DNA from: Caldilineaceae bacterium
Lineage (GTDB): Bacteria; Chloroflexota; Anaerolineae; Caldilineales; Caldilineaceae
Length of the DNA stretch: 15,116 bases
Direction: 5' to 3'
Assembly (NCBI GenBank): GCA_026645635.1
Contig: JAPKMV010000021.1
Coordinates: 1-15,116 of the forward strand
Shown here: positions 1 to 8,674 of the stretch, in pieces
Numbering within the stretch: position 1 is the stretch's first letter
Layout of the letters: each line of letters opens with the position of its first letter
The notes under the pieces: model-generated
The model's database searches: none
The model's input: only the letters and a program-made list of their open reading frames with translations
What the model was told of the DNA's origin: nothing
Program-made: the position numbers and the translations under genes

Positions 1-807
<807 letters not shown>

Positions 808-814
808 GGTGCGC

Positions 815-823
815 ATTATACCA
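815..823 (-). promoter_or_regulatory. Extended -10 promoter for the Rpn gene, probably leaderless
   Basis: The minus strand reads TGGTATAAT, a full extended -10 (TGnTATAAT), ending 7 nt before the ATG at 805-807. Transcription would start at or next to the A of the start codon. No good -35 is visible (GTTCTC at 17 nt spacing) and there is no Shine-Dalgarno. Confidence 0.6.
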
Positions 824-917
824 TTGAGAGGAAGAGAGAACGAGGGCGATCCAACAGAATCGAGCATAGCGAGAGTGATTCGGCAGGATGTCCGCCTCCG
901 ACATCTTCACTCTGCCG

Positions 918-1100
918 TTATTTCGCCGATAAAGTGCCGATATTCCGCCGATAAATAATAGCGCCATGACTTACGCGCCGGATCCGCCAGGACGAGCCAG
1001 CCGGCAGCCAGCCGGCGACAAGGTCGCGCACCGAGCGCGGGGATAGCCCCAACGCCCACCGATCCAACTGGCGCAGCGCGACCTTGGTGGTCTGCTCAGA
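918..1100 (-). pseudogene. Unrecognised 60-codon open remnant downstream of the CBS gene
   Basis: Between the DUF190-CBS gene and the Rpn gene, a minus-strand frame is open from just after a TGA (1101-1103) to a TAA (918-920). It has no ATG and no ribosome binding site. The translation begins SEQTTKVALRQLDRWALGLS, continues PRSVRDLVAGWLPAG and ends IYRRNIGTLSAK. The middle reads like a genuine protein fragment, but I cannot assign a family. It may be the decayed end of a lost gene or chance coding in GC-rich DNA. The rest of 808-1114 holds only the Rpn promoter and a short repeat. Confidence 0.25.
924..955. repeat. Two direct copies of CGCCGATAAA, 22 bp apart
   Basis: CGCCGATAAA occurs at 924-933 and 946-955, with CGAT/CGATA echoes between them. 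It sits inside the open remnant and encodes the YRR...LSAK tail there. It could be an operator-like pair or a fragment of a short tandem repeat; nothing decides between these. Confidence 0.5.
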
Positions 1101-1114
1101 TCAATTCACCTCAA

Positions 1115-2386
1115 TCATTGGTCGCCCGCCAGCAGCCCGCTCAACAAACTCCCTCGTCCCAGCAGCCCCACCAGGCGCCCCTCGCCATCCACCACCGGCA
1201 GCCGCTTGATCTGGTTTTCCAGCATCAAGTGCAGCGCTTCCTGCAGCGTGGACTCGACGCGCACGGTGACCACCGGCGTCGTCATCAGGTCGGCGGCGGT
1301 TTGGCTGGCGTCCGGCTGAGCGGCGTCCCCTGCCGGCTCGCCGGTGACCAGGCTGCGCAGCCGTTGCAAGAAGCCAGGGCTTTGGGCGCGGCGCACCCGG
1401 CGCAGGAGATCGCCGTCGGTGATGATGCCCAGCACCCGGCGCCGCCCATCCACCACCAGCACGCGGCGCTGCTGACGCCGTTCCAATGCAGCCATGACTT
1501 CCTCCAGCGAGGCTTCCGGCGCGACCGTGGGCGGGTCCGGCTCCAGCAGATCGGCGATCGACGCGCCGGCGCGGGGAGGCGCGGACTGCACCTCCTGCGC
1601 CCCCGCGGGGAACTCTACGGTGCGCAGCACGTCCAGCCGGCTGACCAGCCCCACCAACTTCCCCTCGGCATCCACCACCGGCAGCCGTTTGAGCCGGCGT
1701 TTCACCATGATCTCCGCGGCTTTGCGGGCGCTCTCTTCCATACCGACGCTCACCACCGGCGCAGTCATGATCTGATCGGCGCGCAGTTCGTGCAGATGTG
1801 CAGTCTGGCCGGCGCGTTCGGCTGCGGTCAGTTCCCCTTGCAGGCCGAGGCGCGCCGGCAGATCGGCCCGGCGCAGCAGGTCGCCGTCGGTGATGATGCC
1901 CACCAACCGGCCGGCGTCGTCCACCACGGGCAGCGCCCGGTGGCCGCGGCGGAGCAGCAGCGCCGTCACCTCGTCGCCAGGCGTGTCAGGCTGCACGACC
2001 GTGACGCCATCGCGCATGATCGCACGCACGGGTTGGCCGAGGGGGTCGGCGGGGCGCCCGGCGGCGTAACGGAGCACGGTAATCTCCTCTCGGGTGATCA
2101 GCCCCTCGGTGACCAGCGCATGCACCTCGGGCAGCAGCCGGTCGATGACCTCCGGTTGGTCGATCCACTCGATCCGGATCGGCAGGTCCGCCGAAAGGTC
2201 GACGAGCGACGTGCTGTGGATGCGGCTGTGCGCGCCAAAGCCGGCGCTGCCGCGCAGCACCGTTGCGCCCGCCGCACCCCCGCGGCGCAGATGCTCGAGC
2301 AGCGCCATGTAGAGCGGTTTGCCGCGCCAGCGGTCACTTTCACCGATGTAGATGGTGATGCGGGTCGCCTTGCCTTGAATCTGCAT
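1115..2386 (-). CDS. DUF190 domain protein with four CBS domains, CrcB partner
   Basis: The chosen start is ATG 2384-2386, preceded by GAGGAG, giving 423 residues. An upstream extension would run through crcB in another frame. Residues 1-108 form a DUF190 domain (start MQIQGKATRITIYIGESDRW, then the RIHS segment). Four CBS repeats follow at about 120-173, 203-256, 276-330 and 364-418, each with a PVVD- or VVDG-type strand; repeats 1 and 3 share GIITDGDLLRR. This makes two Bateman modules, which in other proteins bind adenine nucleotides or related ligands. DUF190 genes often neighbour crcB, as here, 11 bp downstream and probably co-transcribed. The biochemical role of DUF190 is unknown. A cytosolic regulatory role for the fluoride channel, responding to nucleotides, is inference. 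No membrane segments are seen. Confidence 0.9.
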   Translation of the reverse strand: MQIQGKATRITIYIGESDRWRGKPLYMALLEHLRRGGAAGATVLRGSAGFGAHSRIHSTSLVDLSADLPIRIEWIDQPEVIDRLLPEVHALVTEGLITREEITVLRYAAGRPADPLGQPVRAIMRDGVTVVQPDTPGDEVTALLLRRGHRALPVVDDAGRLVGIITDGDLLRRADLPARLGLQGELTAAERAGQTAHLHELRADQIMTAPVVSVGMEESARKAAEIMVKRRLKRLPVVDAEGKLVGLVSRLDVLRTVEFPAGAQEVQSAPPRAGASIADLLEPDPPTVAPEASLEEVMAALERRQQRRVLVVDGRRRVLGIITDGDLLRRVRRAQSPGFLQRLRSLVTGEPAGDAAQPDASQTAADLMTTPVVTVRVESTLQEALHLMLENQIKRLPVVDGEGRLVGLLGRGSLLSGLLAGDQ

Positions 2387-2397
2387 CGATCTCCTCT

Positions 2398-2775
2398 CTA
2401 GCCCAGAAGGCGCGCCAGGAACAGGCCGAGAAACGCGGCCATAATGCCGCCCACATTGTTGGCCAGCACATTGAGCAGCGCGTACCAGGCGCTTTCCTCG
2501 CGCAGCATGTTCATCGTCTCGACCGAGAATGTGGAAAAGGTGGTGAACGCGCCAAGAAAGCCGATCCCCAGCAAAAAGCGCAGTTCTTCGGGCAGGGACA
2601 CGCGCCCGGCCAATAACCCGACCAGCAAGCCGAGGGCAAAGCTGCCGGTGACATTGACGATCAGCGTGCCGTAGGCGAAATCCGCCCCGAAGCGCCCCGC
2701 CGCCCACAGCCCCACCAGGTAGCGGGCATTGGCGCCGAGCACTGCACCGATCGAGATGAGCAGGAAGCGGTTCAC
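2398..2775 (-). CDS. crcB: CrcB/Fluc fluoride ion channel
   Basis: This 125-residue protein has four hydrophobic helices, the usual length for Fluc channels, which work as dual-topology homodimers that let fluoride leave the cytoplasm. Family motifs are intact: GANARY at 14-19, GTLIVNVTGSF with Asn41, and GFLGAFTTFSTF at 72-83, which holds the pore phenylalanines and the central sodium-site region. The start is GTG 2773-2775 behind GGGAGAAG; no ATG is available upstream in frame. Only one crcB copy is present, consistent with a homodimer. It precedes the DUF190-CBS gene by 11 bp. I looked for a fluoride riboswitch upstream and saw none; a hairpin repeat occupies that spacer. Confidence 0.96.
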   Translation of the reverse strand: MNRFLLISIGAVLGANARYLVGLWAAGRFGADFAYGTLIVNVTGSFALGLLVGLLAGRVSLPEELRFLLGIGFLGAFTTFSTFSVETMNMLREESAWYALLNVLANNVGGIMAAFLGLFLARLLG

Positions 2776-2804
2776 GGCAAGATTCTTCTCCCAGGCGAGA
2801 CAGG

Positions 2805-2902
2805 AATAGACCGCGGATTTGACGGATGGGGCGGATTTACGCGGATAAAACCAAAAAGAAATCCGCGAGAATCCGCCTAATCCGCCAAATCCGCGGTCTA
2901 TT
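2805..2902. repeat. 98-bp inverted repeat of the GCGGATT family, overlapping the oxidoreductase stop codon
   Basis: The outer arms AATAGACCGCGGATTT (2805-2820) and its exact reverse complement (2887-2902) enclose further partly paired GCGGATT units, so arms of about 40 bp surround an A-rich loop. The right arm ends on the last base of the oxidoreductase stop codon (2902-2904). In the minus transcript it follows that stop directly and could act as a terminator or 3'-end stabiliser, although no clear U-tract follows. A single-arm copy sits at the prmA stop. Confidence 0.9.
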
Positions 2903-4059
2903 CAGACCACGTTGTACTCGCGGATCAGCCGACCCTCGGCGAAGCGGTTGTAGTCCAGGCTGGAGATGTCCAGCGTCGTGGCGCGGCCGTCGAGGATGAT
3001 CTCGCTCATCAACAGGCCGGCGCCGGGGCCGTGCATGAAGCCGTGGCCGGAAAAGCCGGCGACCACGTAGTAGCCCTCCACTTGCGGCGCCGCGCCGATC
3101 ACCGGGTGCGCGTCGGGCGTCACCTCGTAGAGGCCGGCCCAGTGGGATGCTCGCCCCGCCCGCTCCAGCAGCGGCAGCCGCTTGATCGCCGCCTCCATGT
3201 GCTCCATCTCCCAGTCCCGGTCGACGCTTTCGTCGAAGCCGGGCGTCTCGTGCGGGTTCGACTGGCCGGTGAGCAGACCGTCGCCCTCGCGATGAAAGTA
3301 GAGACTCTGGGCAAAATCAAGCACAAATGGGAAATCGGGCGGTAGGTGCGGAATGGCGGTGGTGGTCAGAATCTGGCGGCGCAGCGGTGTGATCGGCAGC
3401 GGCACGCCCGCCAGGTCCGACACGACGCCCGCCCACGGTCCTGCAGCGTTCACCACGGCCTGGCAGGCGATGCGCCCCTGGTCGGTGATGACACCCGTGA
3501 TGCGCCCGTGCTCCGTCGTGATGCCGGTGACGGTCACGCCGGTGAACGCTCTGGCGCCCAGCCGTCGCGCCCCACCCACGTAGCCCATGACCACGCTGTT
3601 GGGATCGGCCAGACCGTCCTTGTCGTGGAACGCGCCGGCGAGCACATCGTCGGCGGCCAGCAGCGGCACGCGGCGGCGCACTTCGTCGCCGTCGAGCCAC
3701 TCGGTCTGCACGCCCAGGCTGTGCTGCAGCGCGACATTCTGGCGGAAGGCGGCCACATCGCGCTCGTTGGTGAGCAGAAAGAGGTAGCCGTCGCGGCGGA
3801 TGCCGATGGCCTGTCCCAGTTCCTCCTCGAAACGGTCGAGCATGGGCAGGCTCAGCAGCGAAAGCTGGATATTGACCGCGGTGGAAAACTGATAGCGGAT
3901 GCCGCCGGCGCATTTGCCGGTGGCGCCCATGCCGAAAAACTCCTGCTTTTCCAGCAGGACGACATCGGTGCAGCCCCGTTTGGCCAGGTGATAGGCCGTG
4001 CTGGCGCCCATGACGCCGCCGCCGATGATGACGATTTGGGTGGTGGATGGTAGGGACAT
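2902..4059 (-). CDS. FAD-dependent oxidoreductase, DAO / sarcosine oxidase beta-like
   Basis: The protein is 385 residues from ATG 4057-4059. An upstream in-frame ATG would add 30 residues encoded entirely by the adjacent GGAGATT repeat, so it is rejected. The dinucleotide fold is clear: IVIIGGGVMGAS (GxGxxG at 13-18) and the acidic end of strand 2 in LLEK (E37). NAAGPWA (204-210) and GFSGHGFMHGPGAG (335-348) are typical of the DAO superfamily that includes SoxB, glycine oxidase and DadA. At the place where monomeric sarcosine oxidases carry the flavin-linking Cys (CMY...TPD) this protein reads GLYEVTPD, so covalent FAD by that residue looks unlikely. It lies downstream of livF on the same strand, suggesting oxidation of an imported amino acid or N-methyl amino acid. 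The substrate cannot be read from sequence. No convincing Shine-Dalgarno precedes the start. Confidence 0.88.
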   Translation of the reverse strand: MSLPSTTQIVIIGGGVMGASTAYHLAKRGCTDVVLLEKQEFFGMGATGKCAGGIRYQFSTAVNIQLSLLSLPMLDRFEEELGQAIGIRRDGYLFLLTNERDVAAFRQNVALQHSLGVQTEWLDGDEVRRRVPLLAADDVLAGAFHDKDGLADPNSVVMGYVGGARRLGARAFTGVTVTGITTEHGRITGVITDQGRIACQAVVNAAGPWAGVVSDLAGVPLPITPLRRQILTTTAIPHLPPDFPFVLDFAQSLYFHREGDGLLTGQSNPHETPGFDESVDRDWEMEHMEAAIKRLPLLERAGRASHWAGLYEVTPDAHPVIGAAPQVEGYYVVAGFSGHGFMHGPGAGLLMSEIILDGRATTLDISSLDYNRFAEGRLIREYNVV

Positions 4060-4066
4060 GGTGAGT

Positions 4067-4197
4067 GGAGATTGGAGACTGGAGATTGGAGACTGGAGAT
4101 TAGGAGATTGGGGGATTAGGAGATTAGGAGATTGGGTGGCAAGTACCAATCGCTTAATCTCTCAATCTCCTAATCTCTAATCTCCAGTCTCCAATCT
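4067..4197. repeat. GGAGATTGGAGACT tandem and inverted repeat between livF and the oxidoreductase
   Basis: Two perfect tandem 14-bp units (4067-4080, 4081-4094) are followed by degenerate GGAGATTAGGAGATTG units. A 19-bp segment at 4069-4087 (AGATTGGAGACTGGAGATT) has its exact reverse complement at 4179-4197. The element fills the spacer, starts 7 bp after the livF stop and could fold into a long hairpin in the transcript. This is a second repeat family, unrelated to the GCGGATT one. Confidence 0.9.
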
Positions 4198-4204
4198 CTG
4201 CTGT

Positions 4205-4921
<717 letters not shown>

Positions 4922-4923
4922 CG

Positions 4924-5733
4924 TCAATTCCCTTCCACTGCTTCGCGCAACCCATAGCCGGAGCCGGTGGCAGCGCCGCGGCCCAGATACGCCTCGATTA
5001 CTTCCGGGTTGCTGCGGATGGCCAGGGCGTCGCCCTCGGCGATCTTGCGGCCAAAGTCGAGCACCGTGATCTGGTTGGAGACATTCATCACGACCTTCAT
5101 GTCGTGTTCGATGAGCAGAATCGTGAGCTTGCGCTCGTCGCGCAGGCGGCGGATCAGCGTCGTCGTGTCCTCGGTCTCCTTGGGGTTCATGCCCGCCGTC
5201 GGCTCGTCGAGCAGCACCACACGCGGCCGGCCAGCCAGCGCACGGGCGATCTCCAACCGGCGTTGTTCACCGTAGGGCAGGTTCTTGGCGACGAAGTCGG
5301 CCTTCTTGTCCAGGTCGACAAACTTGAGAATCTCCAGCGCCTCCTGCTCCGCCTCTTTCTCTTCCCGGCGCACCCTCGGTGGTTTGAAGACAGCGCCAAA
5401 CCAGCCGGTGTTGAGGTGGCGGTGCATCCCCACCAGCACATTCTCCAGCACAGTCACGTTGGAGAAGAGCCGAATGTTCTGGTAGGTGCGCGAGATGCCG
5501 CGGCTCGCCACCCGGTCGGGCGACATGCCCTGGATTTCCTCGCCGTCGAAAGTGACTTGCCCTTCCTCTGGCGTGTAGAAGCCGGTGATGCAGTTGAAGA
5601 AGGTGGTCTTGCCTGCGCCGTTTGGACCGATCACCGAATGGATCGTGTTTTCCACCACGTTGATGTCGAGCGCGGTCAGCGCCTGCAACCCGCCGAAGCG
5701 TTTATGAATCCCTTTGGCAACTAACAGTTCCAT
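4924..5733 (-). CDS. livG: LIV-type amino-acid ABC transporter ATP-binding protein LivG
   Basis: The protein is 269 residues, close to the LivG norm. Walker A is GPNGAGKT (36-43), followed by FFNCITGFY typical of LivG. Walker B is RVVLLDEP (171-178), with the PTAGMNPKE continuation. The signature loop reads LPYGEQRRLEIARAL (152-166) rather than LSGGQ; the LPYG form is normal for LivG, so it is not a defect. A C-terminal extension of about 17 residues (GRGAATGSGYGLREAVEGN) follows the usual EAYLG end. ATG 5731-5733 is 7 nt after TAGGAG, and this Shine-Dalgarno overlaps the livM stop codon, showing tight operon packing. Confidence 0.97.
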   Translation of the reverse strand: MELLVAKGIHKRFGGLQALTALDINVVENTIHSVIGPNGAGKTTFFNCITGFYTPEEGQVTFDGEEIQGMSPDRVASRGISRTYQNIRLFSNVTVLENVLVGMHRHLNTGWFGAVFKPPRVRREEKEAEQEALEILKFVDLDKKADFVAKNLPYGEQRRLEIARALAGRPRVVLLDEPTAGMNPKETEDTTTLIRRLRDERKLTILLIEHDMKVVMNVSNQITVLDFGRKIAEGDALAIRSNPEVIEAYLGRGAATGSGYGLREAVEGN

Positions 5734-5743
5734 CGTTCAACTC

Positions 5744-7462
5744 CTAGGTTGGCACGGTCGCATCTTTGGCGAGACCGGTGGGGTCTTCGTCGATCACGTT
5801 CGGCTCATGGTCTTCCAGCAGTTCGCGTTCGCGCACGGCGTCGGGCCAGAGACCCTCAGGCCGGAAGAGCATCATCGCCACGAGCACGGCGCCGTAGACC
5901 CACCAGCGGAATTCGTTGAATTCGCGCAGCAGTTCCGGCAGGCCGATGAGGGCGATGGCGCCGACGACGACGCCGGGCAGACTGCCCATGCCGCCCACGA
6001 TGAGCACCGCCAGCACGTTGATCGAGACCAGCACGTTGAAGGAAGCCGGCACCATCGAGCCGAGCTTGGAGCCGAAGAAGGCGCCGCTCAACCCGGCCAG
6101 CGTGGCGCCGGTGGCAAAGGCCGCCAGTTTGTAGCCAACCAGGTTGATGCTCATGGCCGCGGCCACATCCTCATCCTCGCGGATCGCCATCCACGCGCGC
6201 CCCAGCCGCGACTTTTTCAAGCGCGCGGTGATAAACCACGCGATCAGAATTGAGATCAAGATCAGATAGTAGAACTCCTGCGGCGTGTCGGCGCGGAGAC
6301 CGAAGCCTTCCGGGCGGGCGATGCCGGTGACGCCCTGTGCGCCACCCATGACCGGTTTCAGCGCATCCGAGAGCACCAACAGGCGGATGATCTCGCCGAA
6401 GCCCAGCGTGATGATCGCCAGGTAGTCGCCGCGGGTTTTGAGCACGGGTACGCCGAGGAGAACACCGGCCAGCAGCGCCGCCAACACCGCGAGTGGCAGC
6501 GCTGCCCAGAAACTCAATTGTGGGATAAAGCTGCGCACCAGCGGCAGTTCTGGCGTCGTCAGCACCGCCATCGTGTAGGCGCCGATGGCGAAGAAAGCCA
6601 CGTAGCCCAGGTCGAGCAGGCCGGCGAAACCGACCACGACGTTGAGGCCGAGCGCCATGACGATGTAGAAACCGACCAGGTCAGCCACTTCGCTGAGGTA
6701 GGAGCCAAGCAGCGCCGGCGCAGCAAAGAGCAGCGCCAGCAGCACGATGGTGGTGACAAAGCGCAGCACCTGGCGGCGGCTCTCCGGCAGATTCGCCACG
6801 GCCCGGTTCAACTTGGGCTGCAGCACCTGCCAGAGACAGGCAATCACCAGGATGACAACAAAGACGGTGATGGCGCCCTCGACGCTCAGGCCGTTGGAAC
6901 GGTAGATGTAGCGGTCGACTTCGCGTGGAATGACGACGGCGATCACATCGGCGAGCAGCGCGATCAGCGTGACCGAGACCAGGCTGATGATCGTGGCGCG
7001 CCGCAGCACTCCGGGCAGCCAGGTGAGCAGCGCGGCGATCACGCCGACGACAAGGCCAGCAGCCACCAGCACCACCGCGCCAATGATGCCCTCCAGGTCG
7101 CCAGGCATCAGTTCGTTGACCAAAACCGGCGTGGCGTTGACAAACACTGCGCGCAGGTTGAGCGGCACAATCGCGAGGGCCAGTAGAGCCACTAACAGCG
7201 CAGCGATGCTGCCAGCCACCGCACCGGCAACCAGGGAGATGCCCTTGCCGCGCGTGCGCTGGGCGCGGCTGGCGGCAAAAAAGGCGGGGGTGAAGGCCAT
7301 CGCGCTGAGGAGCACCTGTGACATGGTGACAACGTCCGCAATGATGTCCTTGCGCTCGAAGGCGTCCACCATGCCAACCAGGGCGATCATGATGGCAGCA
7401 ATGCCACCGTAAAGTCCAAGCGTGGCTGCGTCCAGCAGGGAATAGGGTCGTTCTTTTTGCAT
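5744..7462 (-). CDS. livM: LIV-type ABC transporter permease LivM with long N-terminal membrane extension
   Basis: At 572 residues this is well above the usual 300-430 for LivM. The core starts near residue 232: LGLNVVVGFAGLLDLGYVAF (271-290), then GAYTMAV, TRGDYLAIITLGFGEIIRLL, and the EAA-like cytoplasmic loop GRAWMAIREDEDVAAAMSIN (421-440), which docks onto the ATPases. Residues 1-230 add about six hydrophobic segments (roughly 12-33, 43-63, 75-100, 124-148, 155-178, 193-213) that I do not recognise. The C-terminus is an acidic tail of about 30 residues. ATG 7460-7462 has a full AGGAGG 7 nt upstream. It lies 18 bp after livH and 10 bp before livG. There is no sign of a frameshift or fusion seam, and a start nearer the core would lose the strong ribosome site. 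Confidence 0.95.
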   Translation of the reverse strand: MQKERPYSLLDAATLGLYGGIAAIMIALVGMVDAFERKDIIADVVTMSQVLLSAMAFTPAFFAASRAQRTRGKGISLVAGAVAGSIAALLVALLALAIVPLNLRAVFVNATPVLVNELMPGDLEGIIGAVVLVAAGLVVGVIAALLTWLPGVLRRATIISLVSVTLIALLADVIAVVIPREVDRYIYRSNGLSVEGAITVFVVILVIACLWQVLQPKLNRAVANLPESRRQVLRFVTTIVLLALLFAAPALLGSYLSEVADLVGFYIVMALGLNVVVGFAGLLDLGYVAFFAIGAYTMAVLTTPELPLVRSFIPQLSFWAALPLAVLAALLAGVLLGVPVLKTRGDYLAIITLGFGEIIRLLVLSDALKPVMGGAQGVTGIARPEGFGLRADTPQEFYYLILISILIAWFITARLKKSRLGRAWMAIREDEDVAAAMSINLVGYKLAAFATGATLAGLSGAFFGSKLGSMVPASFNVLVSINVLAVLIVGGMGSLPGVVVGAIALIGLPELLREFNEFRWWVYGAVLVAMMLFRPEGLWPDAVRERELLEDHEPNVIDEDPTGLAKDATVPT

Positions 7463-7480
7463 GACATGTCCTCCTGGTTG

Positions 7481-8539
7481 CTAGGCTCGCTTCGACAGCC
7501 GCTCGCCCAGGATGCCGCTTGGGCGGAAGATGAGGATCAACACGAGCACGGTGAAGGCGATGCCATCCTTCAACTGGTGGGGCGACGGAATGCCGATGCC
7601 TTCCAGGAACAGGCTCGGCCCGACCGACTCAATGACGCCCAGGATCAGGCCGCCCATCACCGCGCCAGCCAGGTTGCCGATGCCGCCGAGCACGGCGGCG
7701 GTGAATGCCTTCAACCCCGGCACGAAGCCCATGTAGAAGGCCACCTGGCGGAAGACCAGGCCGTACATCACGCCGGCCGCACCGGCCATGATGCCGCCCA
7801 GGGCAAAGGTGAGCGCAATCGTGCGGTCGACGTTGACGCCCATGAGCGCCGCGGCATCCTTGTCTTCGGCGACGGAGCGGATGGCGCGACCGACCTTGGT
7901 TTTGGAAACGATAAACCAGAGCAGAAAGAGCAGAATGCCGGTGGCGGCGAAGACCGCGATCTGGCTGCGCTGCATCGTGATTGGTCCGAGTTGGACGACG
8001 CCAGCCAGCGCCGGCACATTGGGGAACGCTTCCACGCCGGAGCCAAAGAAGCCGCGCGCCGTGTACTGGAGAAAATAGGAGACGCCGATGGCCGTGATCA
8101 ACGGCACCAGGCGGGGCGCACGGCGCAGCGGGCGATAGGCGATGCGCTCCGAGAGCACGGCCACCGTCGCCGAGACGATCATGGCGGCCATCAACATGAC
8201 GATAATCGAGAGCAGCGGATTGCTCTCCAGAAAGCCGCTGCTGGCCAGCGCCTCCGCCACGAAAAATGCGCCGAAGGTGCCGAACATGAAGAATTCGCCG
8301 TGGGCAAAGTTGATCATGCCCAGGATGCCATACACCATCGTATAGCCAAGCGCAATCAGGGCGTAAATGCCGCCTTGCGCCAACCCAAAGATGACGAAGT
8401 TCAGCCACTGTTCGGTCGTGTATTTGCCGCTGGAGAGGGTGACAAAGGAACCGTAAATAATCGCAATCAAAAGCGTGGCGCCGATCAACCAGAGGATATA
8501 GTCGGTAAAATCGTATTTGCGGCGCAGGTTCGAGAACAT
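7481..8539 (-). CDS. livH: LIV-type ABC transporter permease LivH
   Basis: The protein is 352 residues. After an N-terminal helix (13-31) not found in short LivH proteins comes the diagnostic GLAQGGIYALIALGYTMVYG (52-71) with INFAHGEFFMFG (76-87). The cytoplasmic loop VGRAIRSVAEDKDAAALMGVN (216-236) is the ATPase-contact segment, followed by VLGGIGNLAGAVMGGLILG (283-301). The final FRPSGILGE is typical. It forms the transmembrane pore with LivM. ATG 8537-8539 is 8 nt after AGGAG. The first membrane component, it follows the binding-protein gene after 135 bp that hold a strong stem-loop, so its expression is probably lower than that of the binding protein. Confidence 0.97.
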   Translation of the reverse strand: MFSNLRRKYDFTDYILWLIGATLLIAIIYGSFVTLSSGKYTTEQWLNFVIFGLAQGGIYALIALGYTMVYGILGMINFAHGEFFMFGTFGAFFVAEALASSGFLESNPLLSIIVMLMAAMIVSATVAVLSERIAYRPLRRAPRLVPLITAIGVSYFLQYTARGFFGSGVEAFPNVPALAGVVQLGPITMQRSQIAVFAATGILLFLLWFIVSKTKVGRAIRSVAEDKDAAALMGVNVDRTIALTFALGGIMAGAAGVMYGLVFRQVAFYMGFVPGLKAFTAAVLGGIGNLAGAVMGGLILGVIESVGPSLFLEGIGIPSPHQLKDGIAFTVLVLILIFRPSGILGERLSKRA

Positions 8540-8601
8540 CGGCTATCTCCTGACCTTGCATCCATGCCCCGGCTTGCGCCGGTGTTCTGGATTGTAGTTA
8601 G

Positions 8602-8636
8602 CAGAAGGGGCGGGGTCTGCTGCCCCGCCCCTTCTG
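8602..8636. terminator. Perfect 14-bp GC-rich stem-loop between the binding-protein gene and livH
   Basis: CAGAAGGGGCGGGG (8602-8615) pairs exactly with 8623-8636 around a 7-nt loop. In the minus transcript no run of U follows (GCTAACTACAATCC), so full intrinsic termination is unlikely. In binding-protein-dependent ABC operons such stems commonly protect the 3' end of the upstream message and lower expression of the permease genes; that role is inferred here. Confidence 0.8.
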
Positions 8637-8674
8637 TTTGTTCATGGGGCTAGTGAACGCTGCCGTTCCGACGA

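Noticed and set aside
2387..2707. Longer DUF190-CBS protein starting inside crcB
   Set aside because: The added 107 codons are crcB read in another frame; the ATG at 2386 has a good ribosome site and begins the DUF190 domain.
2776..2900. Fluoride (crcB) riboswitch upstream of crcB
   Set aside because: I found no recognisable riboswitch core. The spacer is filled by the GCGGATT hairpin plus about 28 nt of ordinary leader. A covariance-model search would settle it.
4067..4197. CRISPR array
   Set aside because: The repeats are contiguous 14-bp units plus inverted copies with no regular unique spacers, and no cas genes are present.
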